Part shown: positions 25,797 to 33,808 of the stretch, piece by piece
Layout: each line of letters starts with the position of its first letter
How positions within the stretch are numbered: position 1 is the first letter of the stretch
Assembly: GCA_945876935.1 (NCBI GenBank)
Contig: CAMCQA010000004.1
Span: 1-64,000 of the forward strand
DNA from: an uncultured Clostridia bacterium
Lineage (GTDB): Bacteria > Bacillota > Clostridia > Peptostreptococcales > Anaerovoracaceae
Length of the DNA: 64,000 bases
Direction of reading: 5' to 3'
Made by a program: the position numbers and the translations under genes
The notes under the pieces: generated by a model
What the model saw: only the letters and a program-made list of their open reading frames with translations
Databases searched by the model: none
What the model was told of the DNA's origin: nothing

Positions 25797-27218
25797 ATGA
25801 TTACATCTATTCCTATTATTTTGGAAGAAAATTCCTCAATTCCTTTATATATGCAGATATATGAGCAAATTAAAAACTTTATTCTCTCTCAAGGCATAAA
25901 AAAAGATGATAAACTCCCATCATTGAGAAGTATGTCATCTCGCCTGAAAGTAAGTGTTACAACTGTTGATTTAGCTTATTCACAACTTTTAGTAGAGGGT
26001 TATATAAGAAGCAAAAAGAATAGTGGATATTTTGTAGACTTTACTCCTCCAAAAGATTCAACAAGTACACTTTTTTATGAAAATCAAAATACAGATATAA
26101 ACACTTTTCATCAAAATGCTTTAGATGACTATCTTTTAAGCTCATACAGTCACGAAAACTACGATACCACATCATTTGATTTTTCAAAGTGGAAAAAGTG
26201 TGTAAATAAAGTTTTAACACATTATCCCCATCTTCTATTAACTGAGTCTCATCCTCAAGGAGAAGAAATTTTAAGAAGAGAAATATCAAAATACATTTAC
26301 TCTTCAAGGGGAGTTAGTTCTCTACCTGAGCAGATATTTATATCAGCCGGAACCCAGCAAACTACTTTTCATATATCTAATATGTTAAAGTCTATGGGGA
26401 TACTCAATGTTTCTTTAGAAAGCCCTGGGTATGCACCAGTAGCTAAGGTATTTTCCGATTACGGATTTTATGTAAAAGAAGTTCCTGTATCTGAGCTTGG
26501 CGTAGACATCGAAGCATTACCACAAAATATAAACAGCGCTTTATACGTAAGTCCATCAAATCAATTTCCAACAGGTAGCGTGATGCCCATAGGAGAAAGA
26601 CACAAACTGCTTAATTGGGCTTATGAAAACAACAGCTACATCATAGAAGATGACTATGATAGCGAACTTCGTTATTTCGGAAGACCGATACCTCCTCTAC
26701 AAAGCTTGGATACAGAAGAAAGAGTAATATATCTTGGCTCTTTTTCTTCTACTTTATTTCCAGCTATAAAAATAAGTTATATGGTCGTTCCAAAGTCACT
26801 GCTTTCTTATATGGAAAATCTATCTAAAGGATATACGCAGACTTGCTCAAAAACAGAACAGTTAGCCCTTTCTTTCTTTATGGAAGATGGGAAATATATG
26901 CAAGCTATTAAAAAAATGAGGAGAAGCTACTCTCAGAAAATAGATGCAATACTGAACTTTTTAGAACAAAATATAAAAAACGATGAAATCCAGGTTAAAA
27001 ATACTTACTCAGGTATTACCTTGTCTATGATTGTTTCATCTACCAAAAGTCAAGAACAATTATCTGAAGAAGCAAAGTCATTAGGGCTCAACATAGTTCC
27101 TTCTCCAGAAGTAAATAAAAATCCTTCTTTAAAAAATATGATTTTTTACTACAATACTTTACCTATTGAAAAGCTCAGAAGTTTAATGAGCGCTCTTATG
27201 AGAGTCTGGTTTAAATAA
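25797..27218 (+). CDS. MocR/PdxR-like regulator: GntR winged helix fused to an aminotransferase fold
   Basis: 473 residues from the ATG at 25797 (AAAGG site eight bases upstream); a longer frame upstream is unlikely. The GntR-type DNA-binding domain is at ~10-80 (IPLYMQIYEQIKNFILSQG..LPSLRSMSSRLKVSVTTVDLAY) and a fold-type I aminotransferase domain at ~130-473 (YVSPSNQFPTGSVMP, IIEDDYDSELRY). MocR proteins bind PLP as effector through a lysine in a GTFSKxL motif. Here the motif reads GSFSSTLFPAIKISY, so Ser318 replaces that lysine. It probably regulates the divergent ECF gene. Confidence 0.88.
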   Translation: MITSIPIILEENSSIPLYMQIYEQIKNFILSQGIKKDDKLPSLRSMSSRLKVSVTTVDLAYSQLLVEGYIRSKKNSGYFVDFTPPKDSTSTLFYENQNTDINTFHQNALDDYLLSSYSHENYDTTSFDFSKWKKCVNKVLTHYPHLLLTESHPQGEEILRREISKYIYSSRGVSSLPEQIFISAGTQQTTFHISNMLKSMGILNVSLESPGYAPVAKVFSDYGFYVKEVPVSELGVDIEALPQNINSALYVSPSNQFPTGSVMPIGERHKLLNWAYENNSYIIEDDYDSELRYFGRPIPPLQSLDTEERVIYLGSFSSTLFPAIKISYMVVPKSLLSYMENLSKGYTQTCSKTEQLALSFFMEDGKYMQAIKKMRRSYSQKIDAILNFLEQNIKNDEIQVKNTYSGITLSMIVSSTKSQEQLSEEAKSLGLNIVPSPEVNKNPSLKNMIFYYNTLPIEKLRSLMSALMRVWFK

Positions 27219-27221
27219 AAT

Positions 27222-27260
27222 AAAAGCACTAAACATAACAAACATGTCTAGTGCTTTTTT
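27222..27260. terminator. Bidirectional terminator between the MocR-like and HIRAN genes
   Basis: AAAAGCACTA/TAGTGCTTTT stem, flanked by T runs on the plus strand and a shorter one on the minus strand. The genes converge here. Confidence 0.85.
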
Positions 27261-27270
27261 AATTTACAAA

Positions 27271-27639
27271 TTATCTAGCATCATTTACGCTCACAAGTAC
27301 TCTTACCTGTCTTTCAGAATGTTCTTCTAAATTTTTACTTCGTATTTTAGCCGAAAAAACATCAGAGTGTCCATAGTATAATAGCATGCTCAATAGGGAG
27401 TTCTTATCTCTTGGTACATAACCAATCTTGTACTCACCGTAATATATAGCAATCGCTTGAGGATCATAAGGATTATCCGGTTCACAAACTAACTCTACCT
27501 TATCTCCTATAGAAAGCTCCTCTATTACTTCTAAACCATCCCAATATGTAAACCCTGCCACATAAAAATCCATATAGAATTTACTTGGCTCATAAGGCTT
27601 ATATTCAGCTGACACTTTTCTTACCTTCTGTAATCCCAT
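27271..27639 (-). CDS. Stand-alone HIRAN-domain protein
   Basis: 122 residues, one HIRAN domain and nothing else: FYVAGFTYWDG at ~27, LVCEPDNPYDPQAIAIYYGEYKIGYVPRDKN at ~55-85, then a short C-terminal strand. In eukaryotic HLTF this domain binds 3' ssDNA ends; in bacteria it occurs alone or with nucleases and helicases. No nuclease gene is adjacent here. A role in nucleic-acid recognition is inferred from the domain. It has its own AGGAGG site and converges on the MocR-like gene. Confidence 0.85.
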   Translation of the reverse strand: MGLQKVRKVSAEYKPYEPSKFYMDFYVAGFTYWDGLEVIEELSIGDKVELVCEPDNPYDPQAIAIYYGEYKIGYVPRDKNSLLSMLLYYGHSDVFSAKIRSKNLEEHSERQVRVLVSVNDAR

Positions 27640-27714
27640 TGTATTCCTCCTTTCTTATAATTACAAAATTATTATATCACTTTTATTAAATTAGTCAAAT
27701 ATAGTGAAATATAC

Positions 27715-27751
27715 GAAAAAAAATGGCACAATCTCTTTTGACTGCACCATT
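27715..27751 (-). terminator. nrdJ terminator
   Basis: On the minus strand AATGGTGCA pairs with TGTGCCATT across a 12-base loop, followed immediately by eight T residues. Confidence 0.88.
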
Positions 27752-27796
27752 ATTTCATATAAATTTAAGTTGTATTTCATCTAATATTGTAAAGTA

Positions 27797-30076
27797 TTAG
27801 CTACACTTACTCCATCCACAACCTCTGCAAATGTTACATCCTTCTTCAAAAGATATTGGATCTCCACATTCTGGACAATGAACTTTACCATCAGTTTCTG
27901 GCTTTACAGCCTGCGGCTTAGGTACATTCTTCATAGGATCAATACCAACACTCTTCTTAAGCTCTAGCTCATCTTGAATTTCTTTATACATATCCATTAG
28001 AGCATTACCTACTGCCATCGGACAACAAGCACCTTTACTTGTATCTTTCTTAGTAACTCTTCTAGTTGTATAAGAAGGACAAGAACCTGTTGAGTTTAAC
28101 TGATCAACAATAGTCTCCATATCTATACCACCTCTTGCAGAAATTGAAATCATTCTAGATAGACCGACCATGAAGTTGTTACATCCACCTGTAGAGCCTT
28201 TGCTCAAGTAAGTTTCAAGAAGAGCTCCATTATGAGGATCAAATAAAGCGATACAGTGAAGACTTCCACAACCTGTCATAAGCTTTCTCTTCTTACCAAT
28301 TACATCGTCACTTACAAGAAGGATTTCTCCTCTTGCTAGACCTTCTCCCGCTGTAGGAGTTTCGTGCTCTGGCTTCTTATCATCTATAGCTAAAATACCT
28401 GTTCTTGCACAACCATCTCTGTATATAGTTATACCTTTCAAGCCTTTTTCATGTGCATACAAGTACAATTTCTCTGTTTCCTCTACTGTAAAGCTATTTG
28501 GCACATTTACAGTTGAACTTATTGATGCATCGATATGATTTTGCCATACACTCTGCATTTCTATTCTCTGTTTGTATCCAAGAGTCATAGCTGTTACAAA
28601 GAACTCTGGAAGCTCTGCATCCATAGGAAGCCCAAATTTATCCATGTAATCCTGTACTATCTTTGTATAAACTTTGTAATAAACATCCTCTCCGTGAAGA
28701 GATTCTGTCTTTCTTTCATAATAAGTTGCAAAGATTGGCTCTATACCACCAGAAATTCCTAGCATAGTTGATATCGTTCCCGTAGGAGCAATAGTTAGAA
28801 GCTGAGAGTTTCTAAGACCGAAGCTTCTCACAAGCTCTTTAGTCTGCTCTGTTGTGTTAGCAAGGAAGAAAGGCGTACTCATAACCTCATCCTTTGCAAA
28901 ACCTGGATATGATCCTTCTTCTTTTGCAAGTTTAGCTGAAGCTGCAATAGCTGAATCTGCCATTGCAAAACCGATTTTATCACAAAGCTCTAAAGCCTCT
29001 TCTTCACCATAAGTAACACCTAGCTTAACCATTGTATCTGCTAGGCCCATTATACCTAGACCAATCTGTCTCCATCTCTCAACACTCTTTTGTTGTTCTT
29101 CAAGAGGATGTAAAGGAAGACCTTCATCTAAAACTTCATTAAGAGCTTTAACGGATGCTTCTACACAGCCTCTAAAACCATCAAAGTCAAAACTAGCATT
29201 TGGACCAAAAGGATCTTCTACAAAGGCTGCTAGATTTATACTACCTAAAAGGCAGCTTCCTCCAGCTGGTAGAGGTTCTTCTGCACAAGGATTTACACCT
29301 GCAAATTTAAACTCCTCAGTATTGCTCAACAAATTCCAATTCTCAACTCTATCCCAAAATAGAGCACCTGGCTCTGCATAATCCCAATTTGTTTCTGCAA
29401 TTTTTCTGAAAAGTTCTCTAGCGTTAACTAGTTTCTCTACCTTTTCGCCAGTTTCTTCTCTTAAGAACTCAAGGTTATATTCCTTATCTGCTCTTACTGC
29501 CTCCATAAAATCATCTCTAATTCTTATGGAAATATTTGCTTTTGTAACTTTCTCTAAGTCAGTCTTAAGGCCTATAAAGTCAAGTAAATCAGGATGCTTA
29601 CAATCTATAGAGATCATAAGAGCTCCTCTTCTGCCGTTCTGTCCGATAAGACCAGTTACTAGAGAGTATAACTCCATAAATGAAACTGCACCACTAGTTT
29701 CCTTAGCAGCATTATTTATTCTTGCTCCCTTAGGGCTAAGATTTGATATATCAATACCACATCCTCCACCATAGCTATACGTTCTTGCAAGTTTCTTTGC
29801 ACAGTCAAAAATACTTTCTATATTATCTGAAGGAGGCTCTATAACGTAACAGTTGGAGTAAGTAACCTTTCTACCGCTCTTATTAAGACCTCTATTTGAT
29901 AGAATTCTTCCACCGAACAAGAACTTTTTCTCTTCAATATATTTCTGTATTTCTTCATTTCCGCCACTAACTCTATGTAGCCACTCATCAAAAGACTCGC
30001 CTTCATTCTGATATTTCTTCTGCCAAATATCAATTCCAAGCTGATTCTCTTCACCTAACCACTTTTTCTCCAACAT
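27797..30076 (-). CDS. nrdJ: Adenosylcobalamin-dependent (class II) ribonucleotide reductase
   Basis: 759 residues. It reduces ribonucleotides to deoxyribonucleotides using a B12-derived radical, so it works without oxygen. The active-site region has SNCYVIEPP and the NPCAEEPLPAGGSCLLGSINL core, with the FxxR-type loops following. The C-terminal region has the redox cysteines and a terminal four-cysteine zinc ribbon (CPECGDPISFEEGCNICRGCGW). No N-terminal ATP-cone is present, so overall activity control by dATP is unlikely. There is no cobalamin riboswitch upstream, but an NrdR-type operator sits in its promoter. Monocistronic. Confidence 0.95.
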   Translation of the reverse strand: MLEKKWLGEENQLGIDIWQKKYQNEGESFDEWLHRVSGGNEEIQKYIEEKKFLFGGRILSNRGLNKSGRKVTYSNCYVIEPPSDNIESIFDCAKKLARTYSYGGGCGIDISNLSPKGARINNAAKETSGAVSFMELYSLVTGLIGQNGRRGALMISIDCKHPDLLDFIGLKTDLEKVTKANISIRIRDDFMEAVRADKEYNLEFLREETGEKVEKLVNARELFRKIAETNWDYAEPGALFWDRVENWNLLSNTEEFKFAGVNPCAEEPLPAGGSCLLGSINLAAFVEDPFGPNASFDFDGFRGCVEASVKALNEVLDEGLPLHPLEEQQKSVERWRQIGLGIMGLADTMVKLGVTYGEEEALELCDKIGFAMADSAIAASAKLAKEEGSYPGFAKDEVMSTPFFLANTTEQTKELVRSFGLRNSQLLTIAPTGTISTMLGISGGIEPIFATYYERKTESLHGEDVYYKVYTKIVQDYMDKFGLPMDAELPEFFVTAMTLGYKQRIEMQSVWQNHIDASISSTVNVPNSFTVEETEKLYLYAHEKGLKGITIYRDGCARTGILAIDDKKPEHETPTAGEGLARGEILLVSDDVIGKKRKLMTGCGSLHCIALFDPHNGALLETYLSKGSTGGCNNFMVGLSRMISISARGGIDMETIVDQLNSTGSCPSYTTRRVTKKDTSKGACCPMAVGNALMDMYKEIQDELELKKSVGIDPMKNVPKPQAVKPETDGKVHCPECGDPISFEEGCNICRGCGWSKCS

Positions 30077-30179
30077 TTTTCTTCTCCTATAATTTAATTC
30101 CTCTTTGTTGACAGAGATTTTATTTTAATATATGAATATCTCCATCTCCACCAATTCATATCTCAAATCAGTGAAATAT

Positions 30180-30208
30180 ATCATACCACAATATATCGTG
30201 GTTTTCAA
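30180..30208 (-). promoter_or_regulatory. nrdJ promoter with NrdR-like operator in the spacer
   Basis: On the minus strand TTGAAA (30208-30203), a 17-base spacer and TATGAT (30185-30180). The spacer is almost exactly ACCACGATA/TATTGTGGT (30202-30185), a near-perfect 18-bp palindrome that fits the NrdR box consensus acaCwATAtATwGtgt. A repressor bound there would block RNA polymerase. A second NrdR box at helical spacing is not clear. Confidence 0.7.
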
Positions 30209-30214
30209 TCTAAA

Positions 30215-30257
30215 AACAAAAAAAATACACTAGTTGTTTGATATAAAAATAACTAGC
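30215..30257 (-). terminator. Probable terminator of the DUF368 gene
   Basis: On the minus strand CTAGTT and AACTAG pair across a 15-base loop, followed by TGTATTTTTTTTG. The stem is short. Confidence 0.5.
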
Positions 30258-30312
30258 ATATTTATTCTTTTACAATATTAAATTTTCATTTTATCAAGCT
30301 TTTTACTTAGGT

Positions 30313-31128
30313 TTACTCATTTCTAGAAGATATATATGCAGTCGCTGCAAACCCTATAAACAAAAATATTGATACATACCCTTCCATACTATTTTCCCAG
30401 CCTGGATAAACAAAGAACACAGAACCTAAAACTAAACCTAAGATACTAAAGTACATTGCTTGCGGAAATAGTGCCAAAGCTTTCTTTATTCCTTGAATCC
30501 CCATCACTAGTCCAATTAACGTTCCAATCGACATAGGTATTAATATAGATAGTTTAAACTCCCCTATGCTTTCTATAACAATATTGTAGGTACCAATTAA
30601 AAGCATAACTAATGAGCCACTAATTCCAGGTATTATCATGGCTATCGCTGCTATGATTCCTGAAAGAACTATTAGAAGAAACATCTTATAATCTACCGAG
30701 CCAATATCATCTATTCCTTTATTGTGAAGTCCATCTTGATTGACAAAGCTCAAAACAGCCATAGATAGAAACATCACTATAGCTAACCCTACATTGTAAA
30801 GCTTAGGCTTCTCTCCTTGACATCCATTTCTATATATTAAGGGAATGCTTCCAACTATTAACCCTAAAAATATAAATCCTAAAGCCATAGGATAGCTCTG
30901 CCTCATAGATAATATAATCTTGCTTAATCCTATGATCCCAGCACCTACTCCTACAAGAAACAATGTCAAAAACCTCTTGTTCTCTCGCCATCCCTTTAAG
31001 GATAATGCATTTAACAGTTTATCATATATATTTAGAACTACTGCCATAGTTCCACCACTTACACCTGGAATAGCGTTTGAGACACCTACTAATATCCCAG
31101 ACAAAAATACTTTTATATCTTTTCCCAT
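30313..31128 (-). CDS. DUF368 membrane protein, probable undecaprenyl-phosphate transporter (PopT-like)
   Basis: 271 residues from the ATG at 31128; the GTG six bases earlier abuts the AAGG site and is less likely. Eight or so hydrophobic helices. The family motif SGILVGVSNAIPGVSGGTMAVVLNIYDKLL near the N-terminus and its inverted-repeat counterpart AIAMIIPGISGSLVMLLIGTYN in the middle are characteristic of DUF368. Members have been linked to recycling of the C55 lipid carrier across the membrane in Gram-positive bacteria. It stands alone between nrdJ and the repeat-rich island. Confidence 0.85.
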   Translation of the reverse strand: MGKDIKVFLSGILVGVSNAIPGVSGGTMAVVLNIYDKLLNALSLKGWRENKRFLTLFLVGVGAGIIGLSKIILSMRQSYPMALGFIFLGLIVGSIPLIYRNGCQGEKPKLYNVGLAIVMFLSMAVLSFVNQDGLHNKGIDDIGSVDYKMFLLIVLSGIIAAIAMIIPGISGSLVMLLIGTYNIVIESIGEFKLSILIPMSIGTLIGLVMGIQGIKKALALFPQAMYFSILGLVLGSVFFVYPGWENSMEGYVSIFLFIGFAATAYISSRNE

Positions 31129-31228
31129 TCTCACCCTTAAAACTTGTTTAAAAAATTATACAAAATTCCTTAGATAATTTTTTAACAATCCTATTGTAAC
31201 TTTGTTAAAAATATGTTAATTTATTATT

Positions 31229-31406
31229 ACTTGCTCGAGAAACTATCTAAGTTAATGAGACAAGTACCTTATCATTTTTATATCTGCTTTTGAGAGTTGA
31301 CCGGAAAAGCTTTAAATTGCAAGCCGAGTAACAGCTCTCTTAAGCAACACCATTTTCAGATTTTTTTAGAAGTGTTGTTAAAAACATAACAACACTTCTT
31401 TATTTT
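31229..31406 (+). ncRNA. Candidate small structured RNA with its own promoter and terminator
   Basis: An extended -10 promoter (TTGTAA at 31194-31199, 17-base spacer, TG-T-TAATTT ending at 31222) precedes a segment where GAGAGTTG and CAGCTCTC form an 8-bp stem enclosing ACCGG, GCTT..AAGC and a GAG-TAAC single-stranded part. A perfect 12-bp terminator hairpin follows. No gene follows on the plus strand, so a free-standing RNA fits better than a riboswitch. The family is not recognised. Confidence 0.4.
31369..31406 (+). terminator. Strong plus-strand terminator with no obvious upstream gene
   Basis: GAAGTGTTGTTA/TAACAACACTTC, 12 bp perfect, 6-base loop, followed by TTTATTTTT. The minus strand lacks a T run after the hairpin, so it serves a plus-strand transcript. 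Confidence 0.85.
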
Positions 31407-31738
31407 TCATTTAATATACCAATTAAATACATATAGTTTACTTCCATTCTGATAAAATTTTATAATATATGCATAGCATAAAACTATAAGCTACTTTAGA
31501 ATACCACTTTATTATAACATTGTCTATATTTAACAATAACGATTCTTGATCTGTATGACAGACTTGCTTTCTAATATAAGAGCTTCTATTTACAGCATAC
31601 AATTTAATAAATACGTAGCTCATTTCGAAGCAAACTTAAAGTAATTATCCTTAGCCAACTATAGCTCACCTCCTTGTATTACCAGTCATACCAATCATAC
31701 CAACCATCTTCACGCCAACCTTCTGGATAATAAAAACA

Positions 31739-31927
31739 CATGCCTGACCACTCCTTACCAATCCACTGGTACCACAATTTCTGCAAACCCTATTTTTAAT
31801 AACTCTTCTGCTTACATAAAACCTCCTTTGCTGTTGATGTTTACCATAACAACCTTTTCTTTCTATTATTTTGTGGTATAAAAAAAGAACCCTACTATAG
31901 TAAAGTTCTTAGTTTTTATATTATTTA
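31739..31927 (-). repeat. Duplicated block, copy 1 (downstream of paralogue A)
   Basis: About 190 bp that recur at 33199-33385 with roughly 90% identity and a constant offset of 1460 bases. Each copy lies directly downstream of a paralogue gene and holds its terminator, an AAAGGAGG site followed by ATG and an immediate stop, and the 5' part of the WYQWIGKEW remnant. Confidence 0.85.
31879..31910 (-). terminator. Terminator of paralogue A
   Basis: On the minus strand AGAACTTTACTA pairs with TAGTAGGGTTCT (two G-U pairs), followed by TTTTTTT. The copy after paralogue B is degraded in the stem. Confidence 0.8.
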
Positions 31928-31933
31928 TTTATG

Positions 31934-32362
31934 CTATTCACTTAGCACTCTCATAAGTTCATTTAATCTTTCGGCTTCATAATTTGCTACACCAATATCT
32001 GTCAGCTCTTTATCAATTAACATTGTATTGTTAAATGTGAACTCCATACAAGTACTATACAATTCAACATCTTTGCCTATAAAAACCCTATCTAATTCGT
32101 CATCTATCCCAAATACTCCAAATTCATCTGCTAATTTTATTAACTCTTGAAATACAAGTTTTCCCAGATAAGATGTCCAAGGACTGCCGTCTTGGTAAAT
32201 TTGTATTTGTATAGTGGATTTGGTACCTTCTAATATATTAAATATTATTTTTGATTTGCGAACATTGTTTTCAACTGGCATAAAATCATTTAGTAACTCT
32301 AAAGCTTCCACCAATCTTTTACCACTTTCTGATAATATATTCTCTAACTTAACTTCTCTCAT
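31934..32362 (-). CDS. Unrecognised small protein, tandem paralogue A
   Basis: 142 residues, soluble, acidic. I do not recognise the family. It shares with paralogues B and C an N-terminal helix with SGK(R/K)L(V/Y)EAL.LL..F, a central strand-turn IQIYQDGSPWTSYLGKLVFQEL (consensus (I/V)(Y/F)Q.(S/G)SPW.S.LG.LVF) and LIKLADEFGVF. The conserved part is the first ~100 residues; the C-terminal ~40 diverge. AGGAG lies eight bases before the ATG. It is preceded by a ~650-base leader containing the larger structured-RNA copy. Tandem, diverging small proteins are typical of immunity or antitoxin families, but no toxin is identifiable. Confidence 0.7.
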   Translation of the reverse strand: MREVKLENILSESGKRLVEALELLNDFMPVENNVRKSKIIFNILEGTKSTIQIQIYQDGSPWTSYLGKLVFQELIKLADEFGVFGIDDELDRVFIGKDVELYSTCMEFTFNNTMLIDKELTDIGVANYEAERLNELMRVLSE

Positions 32363-33198
32363 GCTTATATCTCCTATTCATACATTAACTCTTAATGATC
32401 TCATATATAGATATCCTTTTTATCTACTATAATAAGTATAATAATCTTTACAAGTAGCAAACTTTAATAAATTTGCTACTCCTCCAGTATCTTTTACAAA
32501 ACCGTTTAGCAATAATATTGCTATATCACTCAACTAATAATTCTTTTAATGCTTAATCATTTTAGATGCTTTCTTTTGGCATTTCAATATATATACTTTG
32601 GGTACGACACCTAACTCCCGACATCAAGTCGTTTGTAATGTGATATACATCAAGCATTGACCACGATATCGTATGCACAACCTGTTTCTATATATCTATT
32701 GATAGATGTATTATTTGGACTTCTTACCCCTTAACTGCTAGATTTATCATCCGTGCAGTCTTGCTCTCATCTTATCCCCATACTTGCTATACCCATATAA
32801 CCTTAGTAGAGTCGGTGAGCAACCTTGACACTTAATCAAGCGTACAACAGCCTCTATCAACTAGACACCGTTTTATTCTTTACCACCTTGTACGGTAGGT
32901 GTACCTATAAGCAGTATAGTTCACCCTATACGCTCATAGCGGTTTAGTTCAATAACGTATCTGTTCTAGCACCTGCTGGTTTTACCTTGCAGGGAAGGGC
33001 TTCACAGCTTTTACCTTTCGGCTTCTGCCGTTCTTCCTTTCAATTGTAATGCAAAAAAAACGTCAAAAATGTTGGCAAAAATCAAAAAACTTTGTACTAT
33101 TTTCAATATATTTTTGAATTGTCTGCAATAAAAAAAGAAGCCTCAGAATCGCCCATAATTGAAATATTTTGGAAATAGGTAATAAAGTATTAGATGCT
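32363..33198 (-). other. Long leader of paralogue A: structured RNA plus a coding remnant
   Basis: About 840 bp without a normal gene. From the upstream (high-coordinate) end it has AT-rich DNA with a promoter-like block (~33055-33110), the large structured RNA candidate (32620-33055), and an open 38-codon minus frame at 32420-32533 encoding LSDIAILLLNGFVKDTGG and ending DYYTYYSR. That frame contains a GTAGCAAA/TTTGCTAC hairpin and lacks a convincing ribosome binding site. Confidence 0.5.
32620..33055 (-). ncRNA. Candidate large structured RNA, copy 2 (upstream of paralogue A)
   Basis: GC-richer than surrounding intergenic DNA and full of short helices. On the minus strand: CGGC-AGAA-GCCG and CCTGC..GCAGG near 32990-33040. 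Next come CTATGAGC/GCTTATAG (32939-32932 with 32912-32905) enclosing GTATAG-GGTGAA-CTATAC (32931-32914), a CACCT/AGGTG hairpin with loop ACCGTACA (32901-32884), and CTTGAT..GTCAAG (32840-32824). The same helices occur with compensatory changes at 34180-34294. Ends are approximate. Class not recognised. Confidence 0.6.
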
Positions 33199-33385
33199 CA
33201 TGCCTGACCACTCCTTACCAATCCACTGATACCAGAATTTCTGCAAACCCTGTTTTAAATAACTCTTCTACTTACATAAAACCTCCTTTGCTGTTGATGT
33301 TTACAATAACAACCTTTTCTTTCTATTATTTTGTGACATAAAAAAAGAGCCCTACTATCATAAAGTCCTTAATTTTATATTATTT
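33199..33385 (-). repeat. Duplicated block, copy 2 (downstream of paralogue B)
   Basis: Second copy of the block at 31739-31927. The remnant frame here reads QGLQKFWYQWIGKEWSGM and then stops, so the duplication ends inside the remnant. The embedded terminator stem is degraded relative to copy 1. Confidence 0.85.
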
Positions 33386-33808
33386 TACTGTTAAGTTTGT
33401 TAGTAGTTTTTCTAATTTTATCTTATAAAAATCATTGGATAGCTTGGTTCTGGATGGCGAAATCTCAGTAACACCAAGAAAACTAAATGTAACCTTTGTT
33501 GACAAATCTTCTAATAGTGGATTTTCTACTATTTCTTCCTCTAAGGCTGGATATACACCCCACTCATCAGATAATTCAACTAACTTATTGAAAACCAATT
33601 GCCCTAAAGGACTAAACCACGGACTACTATTCTGAAATACCATTATTTCTATCTCATTGGAAAAAGGTAGCAACGGCAATTCAATTTGAACAATTGACTT
33701 CTCAGCCTCCATTTCCACTGTTTTAAACTGTTCTAACAGTCTTAAAGCCTCATATAATTTTTTGCCACTATCTGTAATTACTCCTTCTAACTTTACTTTT
33801 TTCTCCAT
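33380..33808 (-). CDS. Unrecognised small protein, tandem paralogue B
   Basis: 142 residues, homologous to A and C (ITDSGKKLYEALRLLEQFKTVE near the start; IMVFQNSSPWFSPLGQLVFNKLVELSDEWGVY in the middle), with a divergent, more basic C-terminus. An excellent AGGAGG lies five bases before the ATG. It is preceded by the shorter structured-RNA copy and followed by the duplicated block. Similar leader lengths for A and B suggest the module RNA-plus-gene was duplicated as a unit. Function unknown. Confidence 0.7.
   Translation of the reverse strand: MEKKVKLEGVITDSGKKLYEALRLLEQFKTVEMEAEKSIVQIELPLLPFSNEIEIMVFQNSSPWFSPLGQLVFNKLVELSDEWGVYPALEEEIVENPLLEDLSTKVTFSFLGVTEISPSRTKLSNDFYKIKLEKLLTNLTVK

Larger units (their letters stand above)
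31129..31933. other. 805-bp stretch without a convincing protein gene
   Basis: It holds a small-RNA-like unit on the plus strand (31229-31406), an AT-rich stretch with a 61-codon minus frame I do not trust (31438-31623), and the first copy of a duplicated block (31739-31927). The block carries a Trp/Tyr-rich coding remnant: the open minus-strand frame at 31679-31789 contains WYQWIGKEW and later GWYDWYDW before its stop. Confidence 0.6.

Noticed and set aside
30077-30312. Cobalamin riboswitch upstream of nrdJ
   Set aside because: No B12-box or long structured leader; the start of transcription implied by the promoter leaves only ~100 bases.
31280-31345. Class II c-di-GMP riboswitch
   Set aside because: Short matching blocks occur in order, but the required helices and spacing are missing.
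31438-31623. 61-codon minus-strand frame between the sRNA candidate and the duplicated block
   Set aside because: No ribosome binding site, no recognisable pattern, composition like the AT-rich noncoding DNA around it.
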